This document shows, piece by piece, positions 7,467-14,841 of a DNA stretch of 64,000 nt. Source of the DNA: Kribbella solani (lineage in GTDB: Bacteria; Actinomycetota; Actinomycetes; Propionibacteriales; Kribbellaceae); NCBI RefSeq assembly GCF_014205295.1, contig NZ_JACHNF010000001.1, forward strand, positions 1,612,001-1,676,000, written 5' to 3'. Both the position numbers and the translations under genes were made by a program. Within the stretch, counting starts at the first letter, position 1. The number at the start of each line of letters is the position of its first letter. The notes below the pieces were generated by a model. That model made no database searches. It saw nothing but the letters and a program-made list of their open reading frames with translations, and was not told the origin of the DNA.

Positions 7467-8933
7467 TCAGTTGATATCGAGCAGCTTCTGGGACTCGGCG
7501 GCTGCCCGGGAGGCGGCGGCGCGCTGCTCGGCCTCGGCGAGGCTGGTGCCGGCGTGCTGGCGCCACCAGTCCTGGCCCTCGGCGGGGAGGGTGTCGATCG
7601 GGTCGTAGTACTCGTAGGTGCGGTTCAGCGCCTCGGGGTCCTGCTGCTCGATGCCGGTGCGGTAGTTCTTCTTCCAGTACGAGATGCCGCGCACCTCGTC
7701 GTACTCGGACAGCTGGTGCACCCAGCGCTTCCCGACGTACGGGACGTCGCACACGATCCGCGGCGTGGCGAAACCGGGCAGGTACCCGAGGATGCCGTGC
7801 TGCAGGTGCTGCGCGTCGCGTACGGACACCCGCCAGTGCTCCGAGAACGGGATCATGTCGCACATGTAGAAGTAGTACGGCGTGATGTTCGCCCCGTCGA
7901 GCAGCGCGAAGCACAGGTCGAGCAGCTGCGGGATCGTGTCGTTCACCCCACGCATCAGCACGCCCTGGTTGCGTACGTCCCGCAGCCCCGCGTCGAGCAT
8001 CGCCTTCGAGGCCTCGGCGACCAGCGGCGTGACCGACTGCGCCGCGTTCACGTGGGTGTGCATCGCGAGCATCACGCCCCGGTCGCGCGCGACCGACGCG
8101 ACCCGCTCGACGCCGGACAGGACGTCGGACGACAGCCAGTGCTGCGGCATCCCCATCAGCGCCTTGGTGGCGAGCCGGATGTCGCGGATGTTCTCGATCT
8201 CGAGCAGGTTGTTCAGGAACGCCTCGAGCCGCGGCCACGGCATGTTCGCGACGTCACCGCCGGACACGACGACATCGCGCACCCCCGGCGTACGCCGCAG
8301 GTAGTCGAGCATGTCGTCCAGCCGGGTCTGCGGCTTGGCGACGAACTTCAGCTTGTCGATCACCGGCGTCGAGTTCCCGACCAGGTCCATCCGGGTGCAG
8401 TGCCCGCAGTACTGCGGGCACGTCGGCAGGATCTCGGCGAGAACCTTGGTCGGGTAGCGGTGGGTCAACCCCTCCGTGGCCCACATTTCGTGCTCGTGCA
8501 GCGAGTCCCGGGTCGCGTGCGGGTGCGACGGCCAGTCGGTACGCCGGTCGCTGTACACCGGCAGCATGTACCGCCGGACCGGGTCGGCGTAGAAGGCCTC
8601 GGTGTAGTCGGCCGCGCCGTTCGGGACGATCGTGTTCAGCATCTGCGGCGGCAGCAGCATCGACATGGTGGCGCGCTCGGCCTGGTCCCGGGCCAGGTCT
8701 TCGTACACCCGCTCCTCGAGCAGGTCGCCCATCACGTCCCGGAGCTGCTTCACGTTCTTGACGCAGTGCGACCGCTGCCACTGCACCGAGCGCCACTCCT
8801 CGGCCGTGACGTCCTTCCAGCCTGGTAGCCGGGTCCAGTCGGGTTCCACCAGTTCGGCCCGCCGGTACAGGTACGGCTGGCCGTCGCCTGGCTGCTCCGA
8901 GTGAGCCAGCTCCGGGGTGATCAGGTCGGTCAC
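7467..8933 (-). CDS. kamA: L-lysine 2,3-aminomutase
   Basis: Radical-SAM, PLP-dependent enzyme converting L-lysine to L-beta-lysine, the first step of the aminomutase lysine pathway. The cluster-binding CX3CX2C motif reads CPQYCGHC, preceded by LAEILPT and followed by TRMDLVG. The two aspartates that bind the substrate epsilon-amino group in the clostridial enzyme appear conserved as MCDMIP and VCDVPYVGK, although the second site lacks the usual glycine-rich DAPGGGGK form. At 488 residues it is longer than the roughly 416-residue clostridial enzyme, with extra sequence at both ends. GTG at 8933 is preferred because GGAGG lies 4 bases upstream; a longer TTG start (8951) lacks this. The neighbours kdd-kamD-kamE-kal make lysine the best substrate assignment. 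Confidence 0.9.
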   Translation of the reverse strand: MTDLITPELAHSEQPGDGQPYLYRRAELVEPDWTRLPGWKDVTAEEWRSVQWQRSHCVKNVKQLRDVMGDLLEERVYEDLARDQAERATMSMLLPPQMLNTIVPNGAADYTEAFYADPVRRYMLPVYSDRRTDWPSHPHATRDSLHEHEMWATEGLTHRYPTKVLAEILPTCPQYCGHCTRMDLVGNSTPVIDKLKFVAKPQTRLDDMLDYLRRTPGVRDVVVSGGDVANMPWPRLEAFLNNLLEIENIRDIRLATKALMGMPQHWLSSDVLSGVERVASVARDRGVMLAMHTHVNAAQSVTPLVAEASKAMLDAGLRDVRNQGVLMRGVNDTIPQLLDLCFALLDGANITPYYFYMCDMIPFSEHWRVSVRDAQHLQHGILGYLPGFATPRIVCDVPYVGKRWVHQLSEYDEVRGISYWKKNYRTGIEQQDPEALNRTYEYYDPIDTLPAEGQDWWRQHAGTSLAEAEQRAAASRAAAESQKLLDIN

Positions 8934-9055
8934 GGGTCCTCCGCGGGCCAAGTAGTGATGCAGGGGATTGATGCGGTCTCATGTGAGGATAGCGATAGAA
9001 CTTCCCTCAGATCCAACAGTACGCCGTAAGAATTCTCGTCACCGCACTGTTTGAG

Positions 9056-9061
9056 TAGTAT
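9056..9061 (+). promoter_or_regulatory. Candidate -10 element for the kdd-kam operon
   Basis: TAGTAT matches the actinobacterial -10 consensus and would give a transcript starting near 9068, about 20 bases before the GAGGAGGA ribosome-binding site of kdd. A weak TTCTCG hexamer lies 17 bases upstream. The 156 bases between kamA and kdd must hold promoters for both directions and probably the Lrp-type binding sites; I could not define these with confidence. Confidence 0.35.
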
Positions 9062-9089
9062 TTTGCCTGACCGCTACGAGGAGGACCCT

Positions 9090-10133
9090 GTGTCATCGAG
9101 CCCGGTAGGACTGCATCGCGTACTGGCGCCGGCGGGCGTGCTCCCGCAGGCGGCGGAGCGCCTCGACGCCCGGCCGGAGCTCTGGCCGGACGAGGTGCGG
9201 ATCACGGTCGAGCGGCTGAATCTGGACGCCGCCTCGTACCGTCAGCTCGCGGACACGCACGGTGGTGACGGTGCGGCGATCCGCCGCGCCGTCCTCGACA
9301 TCGTCGCGACCCGCGGCAAGATGCAGAACCCGGTCACCGGCTCCGGCGGGATGCTCGTCGGCGTGGTCGACGAGGTGGGCCCAGGCTCGCCGCTCGGCGT
9401 CCGGCCTGGTGACCGCGTCGCAACCCTGGTCTCACTGACGCTGACCCCGCTGCGGATCACCGACGAGCTGAAGGACTGGGACGGCAAGAGCGAGCAGGTG
9501 CCGGCGCGGGGTCACGCGATCCTGTTCGCCCGCTCGATCGTCGCGAAGCTGCCCGACGACCTCAAGCCGGAGCTGTCACTCGCGGTGATGGACGTCTGTG
9601 GCGCGCCCGCGTTGACCGCGCGGGTGGTGCGCTCGTACGTCGACAAGGGCACCAAGCCCGTCGTGTCAGTCATCGGTGGCGCAGGCAAGTCCGGCTCGCT
9701 GTCGCTGGCTGCCGCTCGCGCTGCTGGTGCGGCCCGGACAATCGGCGTCGTGCCGGTCGAGTCCGAGCGGGAGCGGCTGACCGCGGCCGGTCTCGCCGAT
9801 GCGGTCGCGCTGGCTGACGCCCGCGACCCGGTAGCGCTGGCGGAGGCGGTGCAGGCAGCCGGTGGCCCCGCGGACATCACCGTCGTGTGCGTCGACGTTC
9901 CCGGCTGCGAGCATGGCGCCGTACTGTCGACCGCTGCCGGCGGCACGGTGATCTTCTTCTCGATGGCGACGTCGTTCTCGGCCGCCGCGCTCGGCGCGGA
10001 AGGACTGGCCGCGGACGTGACGATGCTGGTCGGCAACGGGTACGTGCCGGGCCATGCCGAGTACGCGATGGAGCTCTTGCGGGCCGAGCCGGGTGTCCGT
10101 GGGTTGTTCGAGGGCAGGCTGGCGGAGGATTAG
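9090..10133 (+). CDS. kdd: L-erythro-3,5-diaminohexanoate dehydrogenase
   Basis: A 347-residue enzyme that oxidatively deaminates 3,5-diaminohexanoate to 5-amino-3-oxohexanoate with NAD(P)+ in the lysine aminomutase pathway. The fold is alcohol-dehydrogenase-like: an N-terminal GroES-type part (GMLVGVVDEVGPGS, GVRPGDRVATLVSL) and a Rossmann domain (VSVIGGAGKSGSLSLAAARAAGA). The GTG at 9090 follows GAGGAGGA by 4 bases; an upstream in-frame TTG is less likely. Identification rests on these features plus position between kamA and kamDE, which matches the known kdd location. It heads a tightly spaced five-gene operon running to 14424. Confidence 0.88.
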   Translation: MSSSPVGLHRVLAPAGVLPQAAERLDARPELWPDEVRITVERLNLDAASYRQLADTHGGDGAAIRRAVLDIVATRGKMQNPVTGSGGMLVGVVDEVGPGSPLGVRPGDRVATLVSLTLTPLRITDELKDWDGKSEQVPARGHAILFARSIVAKLPDDLKPELSLAVMDVCGAPALTARVVRSYVDKGTKPVVSVIGGAGKSGSLSLAAARAAGAARTIGVVPVESERERLTAAGLADAVALADARDPVALAEAVQAAGGPADITVVCVDVPGCEHGAVLSTAAGGTVIFFSMATSFSAAALGAEGLAADVTMLVGNGYVPGHAEYAMELLRAEPGVRGLFEGRLAED

Positions 10134-10136
10134 GCC

Positions 10137-11720
10137 GTGCGCACACTTCTGACCAACGGTTCCGTCTACTCACCCGCCGACCCCCACGCGACCGCGATCG
10201 CCTTCGATGACGGGGTGGTGACCTGGCTTGGCGACGACACCGGCGCCGGCCCGTACGCCGACGGCGCGGACGAGGTGATCGATCTCGACGGCAAGCTGGT
10301 GACGCCGGCCTTCGTCGATGCCCACGTCCACACCGCCGGTACGGGCGCGGCGCTGATCGGTCTCGACCTGACCGGCACGAAGTCCTTGACCGAGGCGCTG
10401 GACAAGCTCGCGGCGTACGCGGCGACGCTGCCCGCGGACGCGGTGATCGACAGCGCCGGCTGGGACGAGACGATCTGGCCCGAGGGGCGCCCGCCGACGG
10501 CCGTGGAGCTGGACCGGGCCGGCGGCGGCCGGCGCGTGTACCTGTCCCGCATCGACGGGCATTCGGGCGTGATCTCGTCCGCCCTGATCCCGGTGGCCGA
10601 AGGCGATGGCTTCGACCCGAGCGGCCGGGTCGAGCGCGGCGCGAACCATCGCGTACGGGATGCGCTGGGTGATCTGATCGGCCCGGAGCAGCGCCGCCAG
10701 GAGATCGAGGCAGCGCTGCGGGCGATGGCCGCGAAGGGCATCGGCGCGTTCCACGAAATGGCCGCGCCGCATATCGGGCCGATCTGGGAGTTGCCGATCG
10801 TCCGGGAGCTTGCCGAGCAGCTCGGTCTGTCGGCGACGCTGTACTGGGGTGAGCCCGGCGCCTTCGAGCACCTCGGTACGTACGGCCTGGCGGGTCTCGC
10901 GGGCGATCTGAACGCGGATGGTGCGATCGGGTCGCGGACGGCCGCGCTGCGGGAGCCGTACGCGGACCGGGCCGACCACCGCGGGCACGCGTACCTGACG
11001 CCGGAGCAGATCGCCGAGCACGTGATCACGTGTACCGAGCGGAACGTGCAGGCCGGCTTCCACTGCATCGGCGACCAGGCGATGGACAACATCGCGCGCG
11101 GGTTCGAGCTGGCGGCGGAGAAGGTCGGCATCCAGGCGCTGGTCGCGGCGCGGCATCGGTTGGAGCACGTCGAAATGGTCGACGAGGCAACGATCGCGAC
11201 GCTCGCGCGCTGCGGTGTGGTGGCGAGCGTGCAGCCGATGTTCGACGGTCTGTGGGGCGGCCCGGACGGGATGTACGCCGAGCGGGTCGGTGACCGTTGG
11301 CACGGGATGAACCCGTTCGGTTCGCTGGCCCGCGCGGGGGTTGTACTCGCGTTCGGGTCGGATGCACCGGTGACGGAGCTAGGCGGCTGGGAGGCGGTCC
11401 GCGCGGCCGCGTTCCACCACGAGCCGTCCGAGCGGATCACCGTACGGGCCGCGTTCCAGGCGCACACGCGCGGCGGCTGGCGAGCCGCCGGGATCGACGA
11501 CGCGGGCGTACTCGCGCCGAGCACCGCGGCCACGTACGCGATTTGGCAGACCGACGCGGACCTGGTCGTGCAGACACCGGACGAGCGGGTCGCCGCCTGG
11601 TCGACCGATCCGCGCGCGGGCGTACCGGTGCTGCCGGATCTGAGTCAGGGCACTCCGGCGTGTGTACGGACGGTGGTCGGCGGCCGCGTCGTCTACGAGG
11701 CAGAAGGATGGTCACAGTGA
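10137..11720 (+). CDS. YtcJ-like metal-dependent amidohydrolase
   Basis: A 527-residue amidohydrolase of the YtcJ/AepA-like group. The TIM-barrel metal site is marked by TPAFVDAHVHTAG, GFHCIGDQAMDNIARGF, RLEHVEMVD, ASVQPMF and FGSDAPV. A second beta-rich domain is split between the N-terminus (TLLTNGSVYS) and C-terminus (VRTVVGGRVVYEAEGW). GTG at 10137 follows GGAGG; the gene begins 3 bases after kdd and overlaps kamD by 13 bases, so it is firmly inside the lysine operon. None of the textbook pathway steps needs an amidohydrolase. It may release lysine or beta-lysine from an N-acyl or cyclic form, or clear a side product; this is speculation. No signal peptide is seen, so it acts in the cytoplasm. 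Confidence 0.85.
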   Translation: MRTLLTNGSVYSPADPHATAIAFDDGVVTWLGDDTGAGPYADGADEVIDLDGKLVTPAFVDAHVHTAGTGAALIGLDLTGTKSLTEALDKLAAYAATLPADAVIDSAGWDETIWPEGRPPTAVELDRAGGGRRVYLSRIDGHSGVISSALIPVAEGDGFDPSGRVERGANHRVRDALGDLIGPEQRRQEIEAALRAMAAKGIGAFHEMAAPHIGPIWELPIVRELAEQLGLSATLYWGEPGAFEHLGTYGLAGLAGDLNADGAIGSRTAALREPYADRADHRGHAYLTPEQIAEHVITCTERNVQAGFHCIGDQAMDNIARGFELAAEKVGIQALVAARHRLEHVEMVDEATIATLARCGVVASVQPMFDGLWGGPDGMYAERVGDRWHGMNPFGSLARAGVVLAFGSDAPVTELGGWEAVRAAAFHHEPSERITVRAAFQAHTRGGWRAAGIDDAGVLAPSTAATYAIWQTDADLVVQTPDERVAAWSTDPRAGVPVLPDLSQGTPACVRTVVGGRVVYEAEGWSQ

Positions 11721-13285
11721 CTGGTGCAGTGAAGAAGCTCGACCTCGATCCGGTCACGGTCCGGAAGGCACGGAGTCTGGCCCGGAAGGCGGGCAAACCG
11801 ATCGTCAACCTGGCTCGGCAGCACACCACGGTGTCGGTCGAGCGGGCCGTGCTTCGGCTCGCCGGGCTGACCGGCGCCGACACCGAGGGCATCCCGTGGG
11901 TGAACCGGCTCGCGGACACCGTGCGCGCGGATGTCGGGCTCGAGCACGGTCTGGCGCTGCCGGTCTGGGACGCGCTGATCCGCGGCGAGGCCGAGGACCT
12001 GGCCGTGCTGGCGCAGAAGGCGGCGTCCGGGTCGGTGACGTTCCGGATGCCGGAGGGTCGTGACCTGGCGCGCGCTCGATCGGCGGCCCGCAAGGCAGCG
12101 GCCGCCGGGATGAAGCGGATCGACGGCCGGCGGCGCGAGCGGGACCGGCTGGTCAAGCGGCACGGCGACCCGAAGCAGCGGCCGTGGATCTACCTGATCG
12201 TCGCCACCGGTGACATCTACGAGGACATCCCGCAGGCCCAGGCGGCGGCCCGCGAAGGCGCCGACATCATCGCGGTGATCCGCTCCACCGGGCAGTCGCT
12301 GCTCGACTACGTGCCCGAGGGCGCGACCCGGGAAGGGTTTGCCGGCACGTACGCGACGCAGGAGAACTTCCGGCTGATGCGCGCCGCGCTGGACGACTCC
12401 TCCCGCGAGCTCGGCCGGTACGTCCGGCTGACGAACTACGCGTCCGGTCTGTGTATGCCGGAGATCGCCACGCTGGCCGGGCTGGAACGGCTGGACATGA
12501 TGCTGAACGACTCGATGTACGGCATCCTGTTCCGCGACATCAACCCGATCCGTACCTTCGTGGACCAGCGGTTCAGCCGGCAGATCCACGCCCGGGCCGG
12601 GATCATCATCAACACCGGCGAGGACAACTACCTGACCACCGCCGACGCGGTGGACGCCGCGCACACGGTGACGGTGTCGCAACTGCTGAACGAGTACTTC
12701 GCCAAGGAGGCCGGGCTCGAGGACTGGCAGCTCGGGCTCGGGCACGCGTTCGAGATCAACCCGGACGTGCCGGACTCGTTCCGGCTGGAGCTCGCGCACG
12801 CGATGCTGGCCCGGCAGCTGTTCCCGAACGCGCCGCTGAAGTGGATGCCGCCGACCCGGCACATGACCGGCGACGTGTTCCGCGGCTACCTGCTGGACGG
12901 GTTCTTCAACCTGGCCGGCGCGATGACCGGTCAGGGCATCCTGCTGGTCGGGATGATGACCGAGGCGGTCGTCACGCCGTGGATCTCGGACCGCGACCTG
13001 GCGCTGCAGAACGTCCGCTACGTACTAGGTGCCGCCGGCAACCTTCACGAGGACTTCCGCCCGGAGCCGAACGGCTTCATCGCGCGGCGCGCCCGGCAGG
13101 TACTGGGGGAGTCGGTCGACCTGCTCGACCGGATCGTCGACGACGGCCTGCTGAACGCGATCGGCGACGGCACCTTCGGCCTGATGAAGCGCCCGCAGGA
13201 CGCCGGCCGCGGCCTGGACGGCGTGGCCCGCAGGTCGGCCGCGTACTACAACCCGGCGATCGAGTTGTTGGAGGAGGGCAAGTGA
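11708..13285 (+). CDS. kamD: Lysine 5,6-aminomutase alpha subunit
   Basis: The large, catalytic TIM-barrel subunit (525 residues) of adenosylcobalamin- and PLP-dependent lysine 5,6-aminomutase, which moves the terminal amino group of beta-lysine to C5. Recognisable stretches include RPWIYLIVATGDIYEDIPQAQAAAREGADIIAVIRSTGQSLLDY (in parts), YASGLCMPEIATLAG and INTGEDNYLTTADAV. The length fits the family (about 510-525). The ATG at 11708 lies inside the end of the amidohydrolase gene after AGAAGG. It overlaps kamE by 4 bases (GTGA), consistent with a 1:1 complex. Ornithine 4,5-aminomutase has a very different subunit size pattern, which argues against that assignment. Confidence 0.93.
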   Translation: MVTVTGAVKKLDLDPVTVRKARSLARKAGKPIVNLARQHTTVSVERAVLRLAGLTGADTEGIPWVNRLADTVRADVGLEHGLALPVWDALIRGEAEDLAVLAQKAASGSVTFRMPEGRDLARARSAARKAAAAGMKRIDGRRRERDRLVKRHGDPKQRPWIYLIVATGDIYEDIPQAQAAAREGADIIAVIRSTGQSLLDYVPEGATREGFAGTYATQENFRLMRAALDDSSRELGRYVRLTNYASGLCMPEIATLAGLERLDMMLNDSMYGILFRDINPIRTFVDQRFSRQIHARAGIIINTGEDNYLTTADAVDAAHTVTVSQLLNEYFAKEAGLEDWQLGLGHAFEINPDVPDSFRLELAHAMLARQLFPNAPLKWMPPTRHMTGDVFRGYLLDGFFNLAGAMTGQGILLVGMMTEAVVTPWISDRDLALQNVRYVLGAAGNLHEDFRPEPNGFIARRARQVLGESVDLLDRIVDDGLLNAIGDGTFGLMKRPQDAGRGLDGVARRSAAYYNPAIELLEEGK

Positions 13286-14034
13286 GCATCATCAGGCCGT
13301 ACGGCGACACCACCGGGGACGGGATGGTGCAGTTGTCGTTCACGCTGCCGGTGCCGCACGACAAGCGGGCCGAGGGCGCCGCGGTGCAACTGGCGAACAA
13401 GATGGGCATGGACCCGGCGCTGGTCGTGCATTCCAAGCCGATCGGGCCGGACTTCACCTTCTTCGTCGTGTACGGGCCGGTGAACCACCTGGTCGACACG
13501 TCGAAGGTCGAGGTGGTCGAGCGGGACTACCCCTTGCTGTCGCCGAAGGAAGTGAACCTGGCGATCCGCAAGGGCCTGCGCCGGCGGCTGACAGTGGTCG
13601 GCGCCTGCATCGGTACGGACGCGCACACCGTCGGCATCGACGCGATCCTGAACATCAAGGGATTCGCGGGCGAGAAGGGCCTGGAGTACTACCGCGAGGT
13701 GAAGGTGGTGAACCTCGGGGCACAGGTCGCCGTACCGGAGCTGGTCCGTCGAGCCCGAGCCGAGAAGGCCGACGCGATCCTCGTGTCGCAGGTGGTGACG
13801 CAGCGGGAGGCGCACGTACTGAACACCAAGGAGATGTCCGCGGCGTTCCGGGAGGCGTACGCCGAGGACGCCCGGCCGGTACTTGTTGCCGGTGGCCCCC
13901 GTTTCACCGAGCAGATGGCCGGCGAGCTGGGCGTGGACCGGGTGTTCGGTCGTGGTACGACGCCGGGTGAGGTGGCCAGCTACCTGGTCGACACCCTGGT
14001 GACCAAGCGAGTCCCGCTGAAGAGGAGTGCATAG
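13282..14034 (+). CDS. kamE: Lysine 5,6-aminomutase beta subunit
   Basis: The 250-residue cobalamin- and PLP-binding subunit. The base-off cobalamin motif reads DAHTVG at residues 113-118, with H115 expected to ligate cobalt. Eleven residues further, K126 in LNIKG sits exactly where the PLP-forming lysine lies in the Clostridium sticklandii enzyme (H133 and K144 there), so both cofactors should bind. An N-terminal domain of about 85 residues precedes the Rossmann-like B12 domain, as in the known enzyme. GTG start at 13282 preceded by GAGGAGG, overlapping the kamD stop. This gene creates a cobalamin demand that may relate to the cobalt/nickel importer at 60.5-63.1 kb. Confidence 0.94.
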   Translation: MSIIRPYGDTTGDGMVQLSFTLPVPHDKRAEGAAVQLANKMGMDPALVVHSKPIGPDFTFFVVYGPVNHLVDTSKVEVVERDYPLLSPKEVNLAIRKGLRRRLTVVGACIGTDAHTVGIDAILNIKGFAGEKGLEYYREVKVVNLGAQVAVPELVRRARAEKADAILVSQVVTQREAHVLNTKEMSAAFREAYAEDARPVLVAGGPRFTEQMAGELGVDRVFGRGTTPGEVASYLVDTLVTKRVPLKRSA

Positions 14035-14424
14035 GTGTCGAAGGCAACTATCGGCCTGTCCGTCGTCCACCGCCGGTACGTTCCGTACAGCCACGCGCAC
14101 TACGCCGGCAACCTGGTCGACGGGGCGTACGTGCTGGCGCTTTTCGGTGACGTGGCAACAGAAGTGTGTATCCAGTCCGATGGCGACGAAGGGCTGTTCG
14201 CCTCGTACTCGGACGTGCAGTTCCTGCAACCGCTGCGCGCCGGAGACGTGGTCGAGGTGACGGCAACCATCACCCGGATCGGGAACCGCAGCCGCGACCT
14301 GGACTTCAGTGCCTACGTTGTCTGCCGTGGCCGGCCGGACAAATCGGAGTCGGCGGCCGAGGTACTTACTGAACCGCTTGAGATCACCCGGGCCAAAGGC
14401 ACCGTCGTCGTACCGGTTCAGTGA
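14035..14424 (+). CDS. kal: 3-aminobutyryl-CoA ammonia lyase
   Basis: A 129-residue hotdog-fold protein placed directly after kamE (0-base spacing, GTG start, AGAGGAG upstream). Kal removes ammonia from L-3-aminobutyryl-CoA to give crotonyl-CoA, the last step specific to the lysine aminomutase pathway. The hotdog signature is visible as HAHYAGNLVDGAYVLALFGDVATE (central helix, in parts) and ASYSDVQFLQPLRAGDVVEVTATI. The length and operon position match known kal genes. The enzyme that makes its substrate, the 3-keto-5-aminohexanoate cleavage enzyme (kce), is not in this window. Last gene of the operon. Confidence 0.88.
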   Translation: MSKATIGLSVVHRRYVPYSHAHYAGNLVDGAYVLALFGDVATEVCIQSDGDEGLFASYSDVQFLQPLRAGDVVEVTATITRIGNRSRDLDFSAYVVCRGRPDKSESAAEVLTEPLEITRAKGTVVVPVQ

Positions 14425-14440
14425 CGATTGGTTGCCCTGG

Positions 14441-14488
14441 GTAACGATCACGTGGCGTGCCGACACTGCTCTGTAACGTGACGTGGCT
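14441..14488. promoter_or_regulatory. Repeated GTAACG/ACGTGG elements upstream of candidate RNA
   Basis: GTAACG-AT-CACGTGG (from 14441) recurs 32 bases later as GTAACG-TG-ACGTGG (from 14473), and TCACGT (14448-14453) is inverted as ACGTGA (14476-14481). Together with GTTGCCCTGGGTAAC just upstream, this looks like a protein-binding region. It lies after the kal stop, so it would serve the structured RNA rather than a protein gene. No regulator can be assigned. Confidence 0.3.
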
Positions 14489-14521
14489 GAGGCTTTTTCG
14501 TTTCCCTTACCGGGCAGGCGA

Positions 14522-14527
14522 TAGTGT
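14522..14527 (+). promoter_or_regulatory. Candidate -10 element for the structured RNA
   Basis: TAGTGT is a good actinobacterial -10 hexamer in an otherwise GC-rich stretch and would start a transcript near 14534, where the folded region begins. There is no strong -35 box; TCGTTT lies 18 bases upstream. Confidence 0.35.
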
Positions 14528-14533
14528 TACAAC

Positions 14534-14822
14534 GGCCTCAAAGAGGCAGCGGACGGGTTGACACCGTCGCTCTCAGCGAGCATCGTTTTGGGAGTCGTCA
14601 AAACCCGTTTGTTCAACGGTCACACGAAGTTCGGCCACCGGATGATCCCGCGACGCTGACCAGGTCACAGCCAGGCTTGAGTCGACGGGGGCTGAGATCC
14701 CCGGTGGTTAGCCCCCCGCGGGGCAGAGGTGGAAGAGGCTCAGCGGCCAGTAGACAACAGCCGGACGGTGTGCAGCCAGCCACATCGACGGTTGGTCCGA
14801 AGGCACGCTGAGCCTCTTTCCT
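14534..14822 (+). ncRNA. Candidate free-standing structured RNA (about 285 nt), family unknown
   Basis: No plausible gene occupies this region between convergent kal and the 5'-nucleotidase gene, yet it is full of inverted repeats: GCCTC-AAA-GAGGC (14535-14547), GACGG/CCGTC, GCTC/GAGC, GTTTTG/CAAAAC and GGGGGCT/AGCCCCC. The 3' segment CGCTGAGCCTCTTT (14806-14819) can pair with AAAGAGGCAGCG near the 5' end (14540-14551; 12 bp with a 2-base bulge), closing the whole RNA. It can instead pair perfectly over 13 bp with AAGAGGCTCAGCG at 14733-14745. A short U-run follows. The overall plan, a long closed RNA of about 280-300 nt, recalls 6S/Ms1-type RNAs, but I do not recognise the sequence. It does not fit RNase P RNA, tmRNA or a riboswitch with a downstream gene. 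The strand is inferred from the U-run and -10 box. Confidence 0.45.
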
Positions 14823-14841
14823 ATGTGCTGAACCCAGGCGA

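Noticed and set aside
11708..14034. Ornithine 4,5-aminomutase (oraS/oraE) instead of lysine 5,6-aminomutase
   Set aside because: Subunit sizes (525 and 250 residues) and the kdd/kal neighbours fit KamDE; OraS is about 120 and OraE above 700 residues.
14615..14690. Cobalamin-riboswitch-like words (ATCCCGCGACGCTGAC, CACAGCCAGG) in the structured gap
   Set aside because: They recall B12-riboswitch segments and a B12 enzyme operon is adjacent, but the conserved core before them is missing and no gene lies downstream on either strand for it to control.
14685..14705. CTGAGATCCCC resembling a TPP-riboswitch element
   Set aside because: The second half of the TPP motif (ACCTGATCTGG-type) is absent, and there is no thiamine gene nearby.
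14425..14841. RNase P RNA, tmRNA or tRNA in the gap
   Set aside because: No GAGGAAAGTCCGG or ACAGAAA blocks, no tRNA-like ends with a tag frame, and no cloverleaf could be traced.
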